Assembly (NCBI GenBank): GCA_947165475.1
Contig: CAMVAN010000003.1
Location: 1 to 44,985, forward strand
Length of the DNA: 44,985 bases
Origin: an uncultured Caryophanales bacterium
GTDB lineage: Bacteria > Bacillota_I > Bacilli_A > RF39 > UBA660
Reading direction: 5' to 3'
Shown one piece after another: positions 1-7,948 of the stretch. Each line of letters begins with the position of its first letter. Within the stretch, counting starts at the first letter, position 1. The notes under the pieces were generated by a model that was not told the DNA's origin, did not search any database, and worked only from the letters and a program-made list of their open reading frames with translations. Position numbers and translations under genes: made by a program.

Positions 1-7
1 GAACAAC

Positions 8-38
8 GAAAAAGACTAGAAATTTTCTTTCTAATCTC
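8..38 (-). terminator. Rho-independent terminator after the first ABC operon
   Basis: Ten-base arms at 13-22 and 28-37 pair with one G-U, around a five-base loop. On the minus strand the stem is followed by a T-rich tail. It lies just after the small membrane peptide and closes the 899-1795 / 175-897 / 63-149 operon. Confidence 0.75.
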
Positions 39-43
39 TATCA

Positions 44-57
44 TAATATCTTAATAT
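44..57 (-). repeat. Recurrent 3'-UTR motif, copy 1
   Basis: On the minus strand this reads ATATTAAGATATTA and starts six bases after the stop codon at 63, just before the terminator. Near-identical copies lie at the same place behind three other genes (5575-5588, 16416-16429, 21814-21827). Function unknown; it could be a 3'-end or RNA-processing signal. Confidence 0.6.
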
Positions 58-62
58 GACGC

Positions 63-149
63 TTATTTTTTAATATTATCAATTACACCTATTGTACCAA
101 TTACAACATAAGCAATAGCTAAAAATAAAGTTATAATCCATTTAGTCAT
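63..149 (-). CDS. 28-residue single-span membrane peptide
   Basis: A short reading frame with a good ribosome binding site (GAAAGGT just before ATG). It codes for 28 residues: a start MTKW, a hydrophobic span of about 18 residues with a conserved-looking GTIG turn, and a basic end. It sits 25 bases behind the ABC permease and before the operon terminator, so it is probably co-transcribed. It could be a small accessory subunit of the exporter or an orphan membrane peptide. I recognise no family. Support is the start signal, position and hydrophobic composition only. Confidence 0.5.
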   Translation of the reverse strand: MTKWIITLFLAIAYVVIGTIGVIDNIKK

Positions 150-174
150 TACCTTTCTCTATCAAATCAAATGA

Positions 175-897
175 CTATTTTACTTCTTTTTTCTTTATTA
201 TATAATTACTTATTTCGAATAATATTACTAAATAAGCAAATGAAAGGCCTACTACTAATAACATTTCTTTAATTGTTGGAGTATATGACATTAATCCGGT
301 TAATCCAGATATCCAATAATTTGAAAAATTAACATCTGATTTTGTTATAGCGCTAATAGCTGGAAACAATAGACTTACTACATTAGGTAATATTAAGTTT
401 ATTGCTATTGCAATACCTAATTTTTCAACAGTGTTAGAAATAACTACATATAATCCAACATTAGCAAATAAAACGGCAAGAGAACCAATAACATATAAAA
501 TAATAGAACTATCAAATCCCATACCATTTTTACTATAAAAAACAAATGTTCCAACTATATTAACCAACAAAAATACCATAGTAGAAATTACAGAAACGAA
601 AAATTTTGCAGTTAATAGTTGTCTTCTAGTATATCCTCTAGCTATAAAGTTCTTCGTTGCTCCCTCTGAAAAATCATTACATACAAATATTGTAATAAAA
701 ATTGTTTCAATTATTCCTACCCCACTAGATAAAGCAGTTAGTACTCCACTTGCTACTGTCATCTTTTCGCCTGTTTGTGTTAATGCACCAAGCATGAATG
801 GAAGTGCAACGCTTAATATAGTATTAATCAATAAACAAATATAAAAGCCTTTTTGTGTAAATACATTTTTTAAATATACTTTTATAATTCTATTCAT
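175..897 (-). CDS. ABC-2 type transporter permease
   Basis: A 240-residue integral membrane protein with about six hydrophobic spans, near residues 15-35, 52-72, 97-120, 130-150, 157-178 and 212-230. This size and layout match the short permeases of BcrAB/lantibiotic-immunity type ABC exporters. The start used is the ATG at 897, which has AGGTGA at the right spacing; an upstream in-frame GTG at 906 would overlap the ATPase gene. It begins one base after the ATPase stop codon, so the two are translationally coupled and very likely form one exporter. The substrate is not visible from sequence; peptide antibiotic resistance is the usual role of such pairs. Confidence 0.85.
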   Translation of the reverse strand: MNRIIKVYLKNVFTQKGFYICLLINTILSVALPFMLGALTQTGEKMTVASGVLTALSSGVGIIETIFITIFVCNDFSEGATKNFIARGYTRRQLLTAKFFVSVISTMVFLLVNIVGTFVFYSKNGMGFDSSIILYVIGSLAVLFANVGLYVVISNTVEKLGIAIAINLILPNVVSLLFPAISAITKSDVNFSNYWISGLTGLMSYTPTIKEMLLVVGLSFAYLVILFEISNYIIKKKEVK

Positions 898-898
898 A

Positions 899-1795
899 CT
901 ATTCACCTATCCTTTTCATAAAATATTCTTCTAAGCTATCTGAATTTGGATAGATAGCACTTACTTTTAAACCACTCTCAACAAGTGCTAAATTAATATT
1001 TGTGGCTTTTTCTATTTGTGAAGTTACTTCAATTTCATGTTTTGAAATAATATTAATATTTTTTTCAGAAACTATATCTGAAATAATTGTTTTTGCTTTT
1101 TTAGTATCATCTACTTCAATTAATAATTTTTTCTTACATTTTTCATGCAATTCTTCAGAAGAAATTTCTTCAACCATTCTTCCGTTATTTATAATACCAT
1201 ATCTTGTAACAACTTTAGCAAGTTCATCAAGTAAATGTGATGATATTAATATTGTAATATTACGTTCTTTATTTAATCTCAATATTAAATCTCTAATTTC
1301 TTTAATACCTTCAGGATCAAGTCCATTTATAGGCTCGTCTAATAATAATAATTCTGGATCACCTAGTAAAGCAATCGCAATTCCAAGTCTTTGTCTCATA
1401 CCAAGTGAGAAATCCTTTGCTTTTTTATTACCTGTATTGCTTAATCCTACCCATTTAAGTATCTCATCTATCTTTAAATCATCTGCTCCATATAGAAGTG
1501 AAAATCTTTTTAAATTCTCTTTAGCAGTTAAATTTTTATAAAAGCCTGGTGCCTCAATTAATGATCCAACTTTTAAACCAACTTCTTTTATTGTTTTATC
1601 TCCAAATAATTTTACTTCACCTGACTGGGGATAAGTAAGTGATAGAATTACTCTCATAAATGTAGTTTTTCCAGCGCCATTTTTTCCAATAAAACCATAA
1701 ATATCACCCTTTTGAATATTCATACATACATTATCTAAAACAGTTTTTTTCCCATATTTTTTTATTATATTTTTTGCTGTTAACATTTGTTCCAT
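899..1795 (-). CDS. ABC transporter ATP-binding protein (BcrA-like)
   Basis: A 298-residue ATPase that powers the permease encoded just downstream. Walker A GKNGAGKTT is at residues 37-45, the signature SLGMRQR at about 130-136, Walker B LLLLDE ends at residue 154, and an ISSH switch histidine follows. The extra C-terminal 80 residues are typical of the BcrA/NatA group of exporters. The ATG at 1795 has AAAGGAG seven bases before it. Transcription probably starts in the 84-base gap upstream, where a TATAAT is visible without a convincing -35. Intact. Confidence 0.93.
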   Translation of the reverse strand: MEQMLTAKNIIKKYGKKTVLDNVCMNIQKGDIYGFIGKNGAGKTTFMRVILSLTYPQSGEVKLFGDKTIKEVGLKVGSLIEAPGFYKNLTAKENLKRFSLLYGADDLKIDEILKWVGLSNTGNKKAKDFSLGMRQRLGIAIALLGDPELLLLDEPINGLDPEGIKEIRDLILRLNKERNITILISSHLLDELAKVVTRYGIINNGRMVEEISSEELHEKCKKKLLIEVDDTKKAKTIISDIVSEKNINIISKHEIEVTSQIEKATNINLALVESGLKVSAIYPNSDSLEEYFMKRIGE

Positions 1796-2230
1796 ATTAA
1801 TACTCCTTTCAAATTATATAATATTTAAATTTAAAGTTTTTTGATTTTATTCTAGGACAGTATCTTAACTATCACGTTTTTATTTTTTATTTAAAATAAC
1901 ACTTTCAGTATCTTTATCGTAATAATATTCAAACGAATATTCATTTTGTGCTTCATCAGTCACTGTAAAACTATATTTTCCATTTTTTCTACCATTAATT
2001 TTTATTGAATGGATTTCATCAGTTGAATTAATAATTTCAACATTTCCTTTTTTTGTTCCACTATATGAACTCACTTTTATTTTTCCTACTAAATTTATTC
2101 CATAATCTTCTAATTTTTTATATGTTTCATATTCCGAATCAATTATACCACCTTTTAAAACAATAAAAACAATAGAACAAATAGCAACAATAGATAATAA
2201 AATTATTTTATATTTAGTCTTATCAAATAA

Positions 2231-2263
2231 ATTTAATACAACCATTATTTAATACAACCATTA
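2231..2263 (-). repeat. 16-base tandem duplication (frame-breaking)
   Basis: The unit TTTAATACAACCATTA occurs twice head to tail. 16 is not a multiple of three, so it shifts the frame of the membrane-protein gene. Both copies are identical, pointing to a recent event. Confidence 0.9.
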
Positions 2264-2457
2264 TAATAATGAAAAAACATGCTATAAATGATAATAAATG
2301 ATGAGGAAAATTACTTATCATCGATATAAAATATCCAAACCCCATATATGCTAATAAAAGCAACATTGGTAATAATATAATCATACTTATAATATTTTTC
2401 TTTTTTATATAATAACCAATAAATCCCATTGGTAAGCATGCTAAAGTCCATATAAAC

Positions 2458-2477
2458 CAATATCTATCAATATCTAT
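2458..2477 (-). repeat. 10-base tandem duplication (frame-breaking)
   Basis: CAATATCTAT occurs twice in a row (2458-2467 and 2468-2477). The extra ten bases shift the frame of the same gene and place TGA TAG right after the Y-R-Y codons. Confidence 0.9.
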
Positions 2478-3026
2478 AGTATTTAAATAATCCAAACCCC
2501 ATACTACTAAACGGAACTTGAATCAAATAAATTAGAGGCTGACTTATTAAAAAGAACACAAAACATTTTAAAGCTGAATCTTTTGGTGACTTACTATTAC
2601 AGATAATTATTATTCCAAATAAAATCCACCATTCAAGATAAACTGCTATATCTCTAAATGATGTATCAGCTGTAATTGGAAGTATTGCCATAACTGCAGT
2701 ATATACTCCTGCTATAATCGCAAATATAATTAACTTTTTCCAAGTCAAATCAATTTCGCCAAATAAATTTTTCACTATATCACACTCATTTCTATATCAT
2801 TATACCACGATTTTATACTTTTTTATCATCAACTTAAATCATCGCAATATTACTATATTCTGATTACTAACCATAATATTTTATTGCATAAAAAATACAT
2901 ACAAAATGTGTTTAAAAAATAAGTGTCGGCATGTTACAAGCCAGTACCATAATTCCTCTCAAAAACGAGTATATTTTACCATATTTTTTAATTTTTTATC
3001 TCTTTTTTACTAAAACTTGCAAGATG

Positions 3027-3119
3027 TCAATTCTTAAAAACTCCCATTTTATAAGGGGTTAAGTGATAGTCGCCATAAATACAGGACAGGCAGTTAATAT
3101 TAGTTTTATTTTCATTCAT
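3027..3119 (-). CDS. Small Cys-containing ORF (30 aa), tentative
   Basis: ATG at 3119 has AAAGGAG nine bases upstream and opens a 30-codon frame containing an NCLSC pair of cysteines. It lies 50 bases behind the YqfO-like gene. The start signal is good, but the frame is short and may be the remnant of a longer gene. The rest of the 2776-3168 gap shows nothing else I can support. Confidence 0.35.
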   Translation of the reverse strand: MNENKTNINCLSCIYGDYHLTPYKMGVFKN

Positions 3120-3168
3120 TTGGATCAACTCCTTTTATTTATTACATAATTATAACATATTAATTCTA

Positions 3169-3507
3169 TTAAAATTTATTTTCGTCTAATAAGGGAATAA
3201 TATCAATTGCTGGTTCTTCATAAGGATGAACCTCTCTTAATTTTAGAATAACATTTTTTACTTTTTCCGCTGAACAAACTACCTCTAATTTATCCTCTTC
3301 TACAAATTCTAATTTATTATTTTCTCCTATATATGGATTAGCATCATCATTTGATTTAAAAGTTCCAATACATTTTGTAGACATTGAGCAATAAGAATAG
3401 TTACCTATAACTCCAGCACCTTCATTGCATATTGCATTTCTAACTTCTTCAGTATTTTCTTTTGGAACTGTTACAATTATCTTTACTTTATTAATATTTA
3501 TATTCAT
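3169..3507 (-). CDS. YqfO-insert / PII-like stand-alone domain protein
   Basis: A 112-residue protein matching the PII/CutA-like insert domain found inside YqfO/NIF3 proteins and also as a stand-alone protein (COG3323 type). Diagnostic features are the start VKIIVTVP, the NAICNEGAGVIGNYSYCS stretch, GTFKSNDDANPYIG, and the end REVHPYEEPAIDIIPL. The fold usually forms trimers; its ligand is not known. Start chosen at the ATG at 3507, because GAGGTG sits six bases before it; an in-frame GTG at 3516 is part of that ribosome binding site. Isolated gene, apparently intact. Confidence 0.85.
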   Translation of the reverse strand: MNININKVKIIVTVPKENTEEVRNAICNEGAGVIGNYSYCSMSTKCIGTFKSNDDANPYIGENNKLEFVEEDKLEVVCSAEKVKNVILKLREVHPYEEPAIDIIPLLDENKF

Positions 3508-3603
3508 TTTTTTCACCTCATTCTTCTAGGGGTCCAGGATATCGGCTTTATGGGATATTTGTGACCCTTTAATTTCCTTTATTACTCGTCATTTTCACAT
3601 TTG

Positions 3604-3659
3604 AGAACACTCGGGAACACTCTAGAATTTAATTTTTTCGTATGTAAAATTGTATGTAA
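3604..3659. repeat. Intergenic direct repeats (GAACACTC pair, GTATGTAA pair)
   Basis: The gap 3508-3692 holds two copies of GAACACTC (3604-3611, 3615-3622) and two copies of GTATGTAA (3640-3647, 3652-3659) twelve bases apart. Similar pairs lie at 5274-5292 and, as GTATATGTAA, at 5501-5522. They resemble protein-binding repeats such as integrase arm sites, but no integrase is present. Function unproven. Confidence 0.5.
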
Positions 3660-3692
3660 TTTTGAAATACAGAACAAACTAAATTTCAATTT

Positions 3693-4316
3693 TTATTTTT
3701 TCTCTTTTTTGATTTCTAATTCTTGACCAGACATTATTTTTTCTCTAGTACAAATCAATGTACTAATCAATGCCAATTGCATTACAACCTTATCACAAAT
3801 ATCATCTAGTTCATTTTCACTGCCTTTAATTTCATTTTTTGAAATAATCATATCTAGTTTTACTAAAAACTCTTTTTGTAAAATTTTAATAAGCTCAGTT
3901 ATTGCATTAAATACATTCTTATCACAATATGATTCATATAATAGCAATTCCCTTTTAATTTTAGGAATAACCTCAATTATTTTTAAAGTATATTTCTTGA
4001 AATCTTTATGATTCGAATTGTTTAAAGTGTCTTTCACATCCTGAATATCTGGAACTATATTCGAGGCAAATGAATAATATTTATTATAAAACTCTAATTC
4101 GTTTTCTATCAACATTTTATAAGCCATGGTTTTTCTATTTATCTCGTTTTCAAGATTAACAATCTTTATTTGCTTTTTTGTAATAAAATAATTTTCAAAT
4201 AATTTTTCAACAAGAAACTTTATGAATGATATTAAGCCAATAATAGCAAAAAATATTGTTGTAATTATTAATCCATATGTATCAATCAGATCTTTTACAT
4301 TATTTATTATTTCCAT
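3693..4316 (-). CDS. Membrane-anchored coiled-coil protein, unknown function
   Basis: A 207-residue protein of unrecognised family. Residues 1-12 are followed by one hydrophobic span at about 14-34 (LIITTIFFAIIGLISFIKFL), then a mostly helical, charged region rich in K, E, L and I that looks like a coiled coil (residues 45-200) with a CxK/CDK cysteine pattern. It ends in KKEKK. The layout suggests an N-terminal membrane anchor with a long cytoplasmic helical body. The ATG follows GGGTGGTAAT. It lies 18 bases behind the broken EEP gene and could be co-transcribed with it. Confidence 0.65.
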   Translation of the reverse strand: MEIINNVKDLIDTYGLIITTIFFAIIGLISFIKFLVEKLFENYFITKKQIKIVNLENEINRKTMAYKMLIENELEFYNKYYSFASNIVPDIQDVKDTLNNSNHKDFKKYTLKIIEVIPKIKRELLLYESYCDKNVFNAITELIKILQKEFLVKLDMIISKNEIKGSENELDDICDKVVMQLALISTLICTREKIMSGQELEIKKEKK

Positions 4317-4334
4317 ATTACCACCCGCTCTTAA

Positions 4335-5115
4335 TTATATATCAAAATCCAACAGTAATGGTAAATAATCAGAGATATTACTTTCAAAAACCATCAAATT
4401 TTTTACTATAACTTTATCGTTAACAAATATATAATCACAAACCATGTTTCCTTTATCTAACCCATCATCAAAATTTGGCCTAGTCGATTTAATATTATAC
4501 TTATCAATTAAATTTGTTAATTTGTTATTTAACATTTTAATACTATCTGTATTTGGTAGCAAATTAAAATCTCCAACTACTATAGCAGGAATATCATTTC
4601 TTATTTTGCTTAGTATAAATTCTGATTGATTAATTGTTCTTTCATCACCTATTTTATCTTTATTCCATATACCATGAACATTAATTATTTGAATCTCGTT
4701 TCCGTCAATTTCTAAAATTGTATTTTGAATTGATCTACACCAGTCTTTTTCTTTAAAATAAGTTGCATCATATTCATATTTATAATCATTATAATAAAAC
4801 TGATTATAATGCTCTTTAATTTTAAATTTTGAAATTATTAAAGACCCCTGCTCTGCTTTTCCCCCCAAAATCTCTTACAACAACATTATTTTTAGTTATT
4901 CCATCTGCTATAAATAATGGAGCAAAACCGCTGTACTTATATTCTTCCAATTGCCCAATATGATTTTTAGATTTAAAGATATCGTAACAATTATCATCAA
5001 CAGCATTCATTGCTTCTTGAAATGTACATATATCAGCATCCTCTTTTTTTATAAATTCTAAAACCTGTTTCGTATTATCTAATTTTATTCCAATATTTAA
5101 ATCAAGTAATTTCAT
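4335..5115 (-). pseudogene. Endonuclease/exonuclease/phosphatase family gene, frameshifted at a G6 run
   Basis: Two frames (4822-5115 and 4335-4868) join into one EEP-family phosphodiesterase of about 260 residues. The N-terminal part shows the LNIG asparagine and the CTFQEA glutamate. The C-terminal part shows INVHG, VVGDFN and DYIF. The break is at six Gs (4861-4866 as C6 on the plus strand); five Gs would restore RDFGGKAEQGSL. The family's final catalytic SDH motif reads SDY here, so the enzyme would probably be impaired even if in frame. A related intact gene at 31009-31713 keeps SDH. Likely pseudogene, though a G run can also act as a slippage switch. Confidence 0.8.
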
Positions 5116-5273
5116 GTTTCAATTCCTTTCTTATTAATATAAGTTTCTGCTTCCATAACTAATTATAACACAAATTTTCACCCAAACACTGCTGAAGAGG
5201 GCAAAAAACAATTATTTCTAGCACTTATAGGGTTTTTTAATAAAAATACATACGTTTTTCATACAAAAAATTC

Positions 5274-5292
5274 GTATGTAATTCGTATGTAA
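5274..5292 (+). repeat. GTATGTAA pair
   Basis: Two copies 11 bases apart (5274-5281, 5285-5292), each preceded by TTC, with a partial inverted copy (TACATAC) at 5247-5253. Matches the spaced pair at 3640-3659. Confidence 0.55.
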
Positions 5293-5356
5293 ATTGTAAA
5301 TTCTTGCAATTGTTTAAATGTCGTAATCCTCGCAATCCCTTATAAATACTGGGTTT

Positions 5357-5385
5357 AACAAAAATGAGACGTCTTTCGACGCCTC
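5357..5385 (-). terminator. Hairpin with GAAA loop and T tail
   Basis: Arms 5366-5373 and 5378-5385 pair with one mismatch around a loop that reads GAAA on the minus strand, followed by ATTTTTG. A plausible terminator for transcripts coming from the hydrolase gene region about 215 bases upstream. Confidence 0.6.
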
Positions 5386-5500
5386 TTCAGGGGGACCACT
5401 ATAAACAAGTTCTATCAGTATCAAAGTAGTTTAAAAGCCTTATTTTTAAGTTTTTTTTATTTATTATAGTTTAAAAAAGTTTAATAAATTTGATTATTTT

Positions 5501-5522
5501 GTATATGTAATTGTATATGTAA
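5501..5522 (+). repeat. GTATATGTAA pair
   Basis: Direct copies at 5501-5510 and 5513-5522 (twelve-base period). A variant of the GTATGTAA pairs at 3640 and 5274. Confidence 0.5.
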
Positions 5523-5574
5523 TAATTTAATGGATATGTTTTGTTTTGTAAAAAAGATTCTCCAAAGTTTCTCT

Positions 5575-5588
5575 TAATATCTTAATAT
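5575..5588 (-). repeat. Recurrent 3'-UTR motif, copy 2
   Basis: Identical to copy 1 over all 14 bases. It starts eleven bases after the hydrolase stop codon. On the minus strand it is followed by a weak hairpin and TTTTTT. Confidence 0.6.
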
Positions 5589-5598
5589 CCCGATCTCT

Positions 5599-6586
5599 TT
5601 ATACTAAATATTTATTAAAAAACTTTTCTATCTTATCAAATGAAATTACATCCATTTTATCATATAAATCACAATGGACTGCATTAGGTATAATCATTAA
5701 TTCTTTATTATCAGAATATTTACGTCCTTCAGTCATATTTTTATATGCATCTTTACTAAAATAACATGAATGCGCATTTTCTCCATGTATCATTAATACA
5801 GCACTTCTAATCTCTTTACTATAAGTAAGCATAGTGGTATTCATAAGTGAACCCATTGATGAAATAGTAAATCCTCCATTAGAACCTAAAGATATTTTAT
5901 GATATCCTCTTCCTTTATAAAAGCTTACATAGTCTTTTAAAAATTGAGGTGCATCTTCTGGTAAATCTTCTGGATTTGGATTACCACCTGCTAAAGCATA
6001 TTTTTTATTTTTCAAATCTTCTGTTCTTGTTTTATTATAATCAACTCTTGCTTGATATCTTGCATCCTCATCGTTTGAATCATTATATCCATAGTTTGCA
6101 ACTCTAGACATATCATACATTGTTGATGTTACAGTTGCTTTTATTCTTGTATCAAGTGAAGCAGTTTGAAGAGCATATCCTCCTCAACCACAAATTCCTA
6201 TAATACCTATCTTTTCTGAATCAACAATATCTAAATTTGATAGGTAATCTACTGCTGCTTGATAACATTCTACTGAGCTATCTATGGAATTCATATCTCT
6301 TGGAGTTCCACCTGATTCGCCATAATATGCAGGATTAAATGCAATTGTTAAAAATCCTCTTGAAGCCATTTCTTGTGCAGATCTTCCTGACACTTGTTCT
6401 TTAACTGCACTATAAGGTCCACATACAGCTATTGCTGGTAATTTTCCATTATAATTTTTTGGTTCATATTGATCAGCTACTAATGTAACTCCAAAGTGGT
6501 TTTCAAAAGTTACCTTTTTATGATTAACATTTTCGTTTTTTTTGAAATACTTTATTCCATTCTTCAGTTAATTTTAATTCTTCCAT
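5599..6586 (-). pseudogene. Alpha/beta hydrolase gene with a frameshift and an in-frame TGA
   Basis: Reading across two lesions gives a complete alpha/beta hydrolase of the dienelactone-hydrolase/YcjY-like group, about 328 residues from the ATG at 6586. Lesion 1 is an A8 run near 6536-6543; A7 would restore VFQKNENVNHKKV. Lesion 2 is TGA at 6184-6186, in the nucleophile elbow GICG-stop-GGYAL, where relatives usually have Trp (TGG). Recognisable parts are AIAVCGPYSAVKEQ, FNPAYYGESGG, the TSTMYDMSR stretch and a late HGE and NAVHCD, which carry the acid and histidine. A SAM-I riboswitch, promoter and terminator lie directly upstream, so it was once regulated by S-adenosylmethionine. Both lesions must be true for it to be dead; sequencing error is possible for the A run but less so for the TGA. 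Confidence 0.85.
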
Positions 6587-6646
6587 TCTTACCTATTATA
6601 AAATATTGTTTACTCATTATCCTACTTCCTACATCCCACTAGATAC

Positions 6647-6680
6647 ACAAAAAAAGACTTAAGACAACCTTAAGTCTTTT
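6647..6680 (-). terminator. Riboswitch expression-platform terminator
   Basis: A perfect ten-base stem (6654-6663 with 6669-6678, extendable by two pairs) and a five-base loop, followed on the minus strand by a run of seven Ts. It lies eight bases beyond the aptamer and before the hydrolase start, as in S-box transcription attenuators. Confidence 0.9.
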
Positions 6681-6687
6681 AAAAGTT

Positions 6688-6771
6688 ATCTTATAGATCT
6701 AGCTTTACCACCTAATTTAATAGGTTGGCGTGGCTTCATAGGGCTAGTCCCTCCACCACTCTTTATAAGAT
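6688..6771 (-). promoter_or_regulatory. SAM-I (S-box) riboswitch aptamer
   Basis: On the minus strand the S-box landmarks appear in order: P1 arm ATCTTATA, then AAGAGTGGTGGAGGGA, CTAGCCCTATGAAGCC, CGCCAACC, a short P3 (CCTA/TAGG), AGGTGGTAAAGC, and the closing P1 arm TATAAGAT (perfect 8 bp). It binds S-adenosylmethionine and should terminate transcription when SAM is high. P4 seems very short or missing, which is unusual. It controls the now-broken alpha/beta hydrolase gene. Confidence 0.88.
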
Positions 6772-6779
6772 GTGATTTA

Positions 6780-6809
6780 ATTATAACATATGTTTATTAT
6801 TAAGTACAA
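6780..6809 (-). promoter_or_regulatory. Promoter of the riboswitch leader
   Basis: TTGTAC (6804-6809) and TATAAT (6780-6785) with an 18-base spacer, nine bases before the aptamer P1 arm. Confidence 0.7.
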
Positions 6810-6811
6810 TT

Positions 6812-7291
6812 CTAATTATCATTAATTATGTAATGAAAATTTTTAGTACTATTTAAAACTGCTTCTTTTATTTTTTCTGGACGTAAATTGATATTTCTTA
6901 ACTCTTCTAAATCAAACCATTTTAAACTGTGTTTAACAGTATAACCATGATCATCTTCTACATAATCATAATCTATATTATCTATATCATCTTTATTTTT
7001 AAATGATGCTTTATAGTAGAAATCAATACCATGAGTTTTGTCACCTTTAAAATTTGTAAAAAAGTTTTCTGCTATTCCTAAAAATTCATCTAGAATAAAA
7101 TCAAATTTTATTTCTTCTTTCAATTCTCTATGAATAGCTTCTTCTGAGTTTTCTCCTATATTTACATATCCACCAGGTAAACAATAACTATTCTCATCAT
7201 ATTTTTCTAATAATATTTTGTTATTTTCAATTATAATTCCTGATACTCTAAATTTAAATTTTATATCACTAGTTTTTATTTTTACATCCAT
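6812..7291 (-). CDS. NUDIX hydrolase
   Basis: A 159-residue protein with a complete Nudix box at residues 40-62 (GGYVNIGE...REL.EEI). The usual glycine after EE is replaced (EEIKF). Such enzymes cleave nucleoside diphosphates linked to another moiety; the substrate here is unknown. The ATG follows AGGAG. It is the last gene of the 6812-14780 operon, 27 bases behind the thymidylate-kinase-like gene. A neighbouring kinase-NUDIX fusion suggests a shared nucleotide-derived intermediate. Confidence 0.88.
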   Translation of the reverse strand: MDVKIKTSDIKFKFRVSGIIIENNKILLEKYDENSYCLPGGYVNIGENSEEAIHRELKEEIKFDFILDEFLGIAENFFTNFKGDKTHGIDFYYKASFKNKDDIDNIDYDYVEDDHGYTVKHSLKWFDLEELRNINLRPEKIKEAVLNSTKNFHYIINDN

Positions 7292-7318
7292 ATTTTTCTC
7301 CTATCATATAATTTATGT

Positions 7319-7927
7319 CTAAAATATTGTTTTTACTAATCTAGCATTTACTTCTTCTATTGACCCAGATGCATCAAATACTTGATATTCATTATTTAAT
7401 ATTTGATTGTATATTATTTGATTTTGATATGCTTGATACAATGAATATATATCAAAACTTTTTTGATTTAAAGATGATGTTTTTCTTTCTTCTGTAATTT
7501 TTTGTCTTTCTTCACTGCTTTTGGCTATTTCAAAAAATAGTGATGTATTTTCTTTGTTTTTTATATTCATTTTATATTTAGTATCCTCAACCATTTGTAT
7601 TGCTTCATCTTCTTGCAATCCTTTAATCATTAACGTAGCTGCTGCTCGTGCGTCAAAGTTTCTAATTCCTTTATCTAATAGAACTATTGATTTGCTACAT
7701 TGTTCTATCATTTCATTTCTTTTTCTTATGCAATTATATAGTGTATCTAGAAATTCTTCAGGAATACTTTCAATAAACCACCAGTTGAAATCTGATATTC
7801 GTTCATCCGAAAAAGCTCCTTGGCTATTAACTAGTTCGACATATTCACTATATCTTTCTAATAATAACTCTATTTGTGTTGTTTTTCCGCTTCCATCAAC
7901 GCCATTAAAGCTAATAACCTTACCCAT
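7319..7927 (-). CDS. Thymidylate-kinase-like P-loop protein
   Basis: A 202-residue P-loop NTPase with Walker A GVDGSGKTT at residues 9-17, the form typical of dTMP kinases. The family's DRY-type motif is replaced by LLDKGIRNFDARAA near residue 85, and the lid region is ITEERK. The real dTMP kinase is probably elsewhere, so this is likely a specialised nucleoside or sugar-phosphate kinase. It starts at an ATG behind GGTGG, 21 bases after the kinase-NUDIX gene, within the carbamoyltransferase operon. Confidence 0.78.
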   Translation of the reverse strand: MGKVISFNGVDGSGKTTQIELLLERYSEYVELVNSQGAFSDERISDFNWWFIESIPEEFLDTLYNCIRKRNEMIEQCSKSIVLLDKGIRNFDARAAATLMIKGLQEDEAIQMVEDTKYKMNIKNKENTSLFFEIAKSSEERQKITEERKTSSLNQKSFDIYSLYQAYQNQIIYNQILNNEYQVFDASGSIEEVNARLVKTIF

Positions 7928-7948
7928 AAATCCACCGTATTTATTATC

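Larger units (their letters stand above)
1880..2775 (-). pseudogene. Membrane protein gene split into three frames by tandem duplications
   Basis: Three overlapping reading frames (2467-2775, 2223-2495, 1880-2245) join into one protein of about 290 residues when two short tandem duplications are removed. The 10-base repeat at 2458-2477 breaks frame 1 into frame 2; without it the junction reads KYYRYWFIW. The 16-base repeat at 2231-2263 breaks frame 2 into frame 3; without it the junction reads MVVLNLFDKTK. The restored product has six to seven hydrophobic spans and a soluble C-terminal domain of about 80 residues. Family not recognised. The middle frame would need a TTG start without a clear ribosome binding site, so separate expression is unlikely. 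Either a recent pseudogene or a slippage-reversible gene. Confidence 0.8.
5116..5598. other. 483-base intergenic region with repeats and a hairpin, no gene seen
   Basis: It holds the GTATGTAA pair at 5274-5292, a GTATATGTAA pair at 5501-5522, a strong GC-rich hairpin at 5366-5385, a CTCTTCAGGGGG string at 5383-5394 that recurs at 15783-15794, and the 3'-UTR motif at 5575-5588. The mix looks like the scar of a mobile element or a remnant control region, but no coding remnant is recognisable. Confidence 0.5.

Noticed and set aside
1002..1541. Long plus-strand ORF opposite the ABC ATPase.
   Set aside because: Antisense shadow of a clear ATPase gene; low-complexity Ser/Leu/Phe/Ile composition, no start signal.
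6184..6186. TGA read as Trp (Mycoplasma-type code), because TGA stands where Trp fits in the hydrolase and again near 36530.
   Set aside because: Dozens of intact genes use only TGG for Trp and have no internal TGA. TGA ends several intact genes (for example at 28228, 28987, 36617, 37626, 44157). Both suspect genes carry additional frameshifts.
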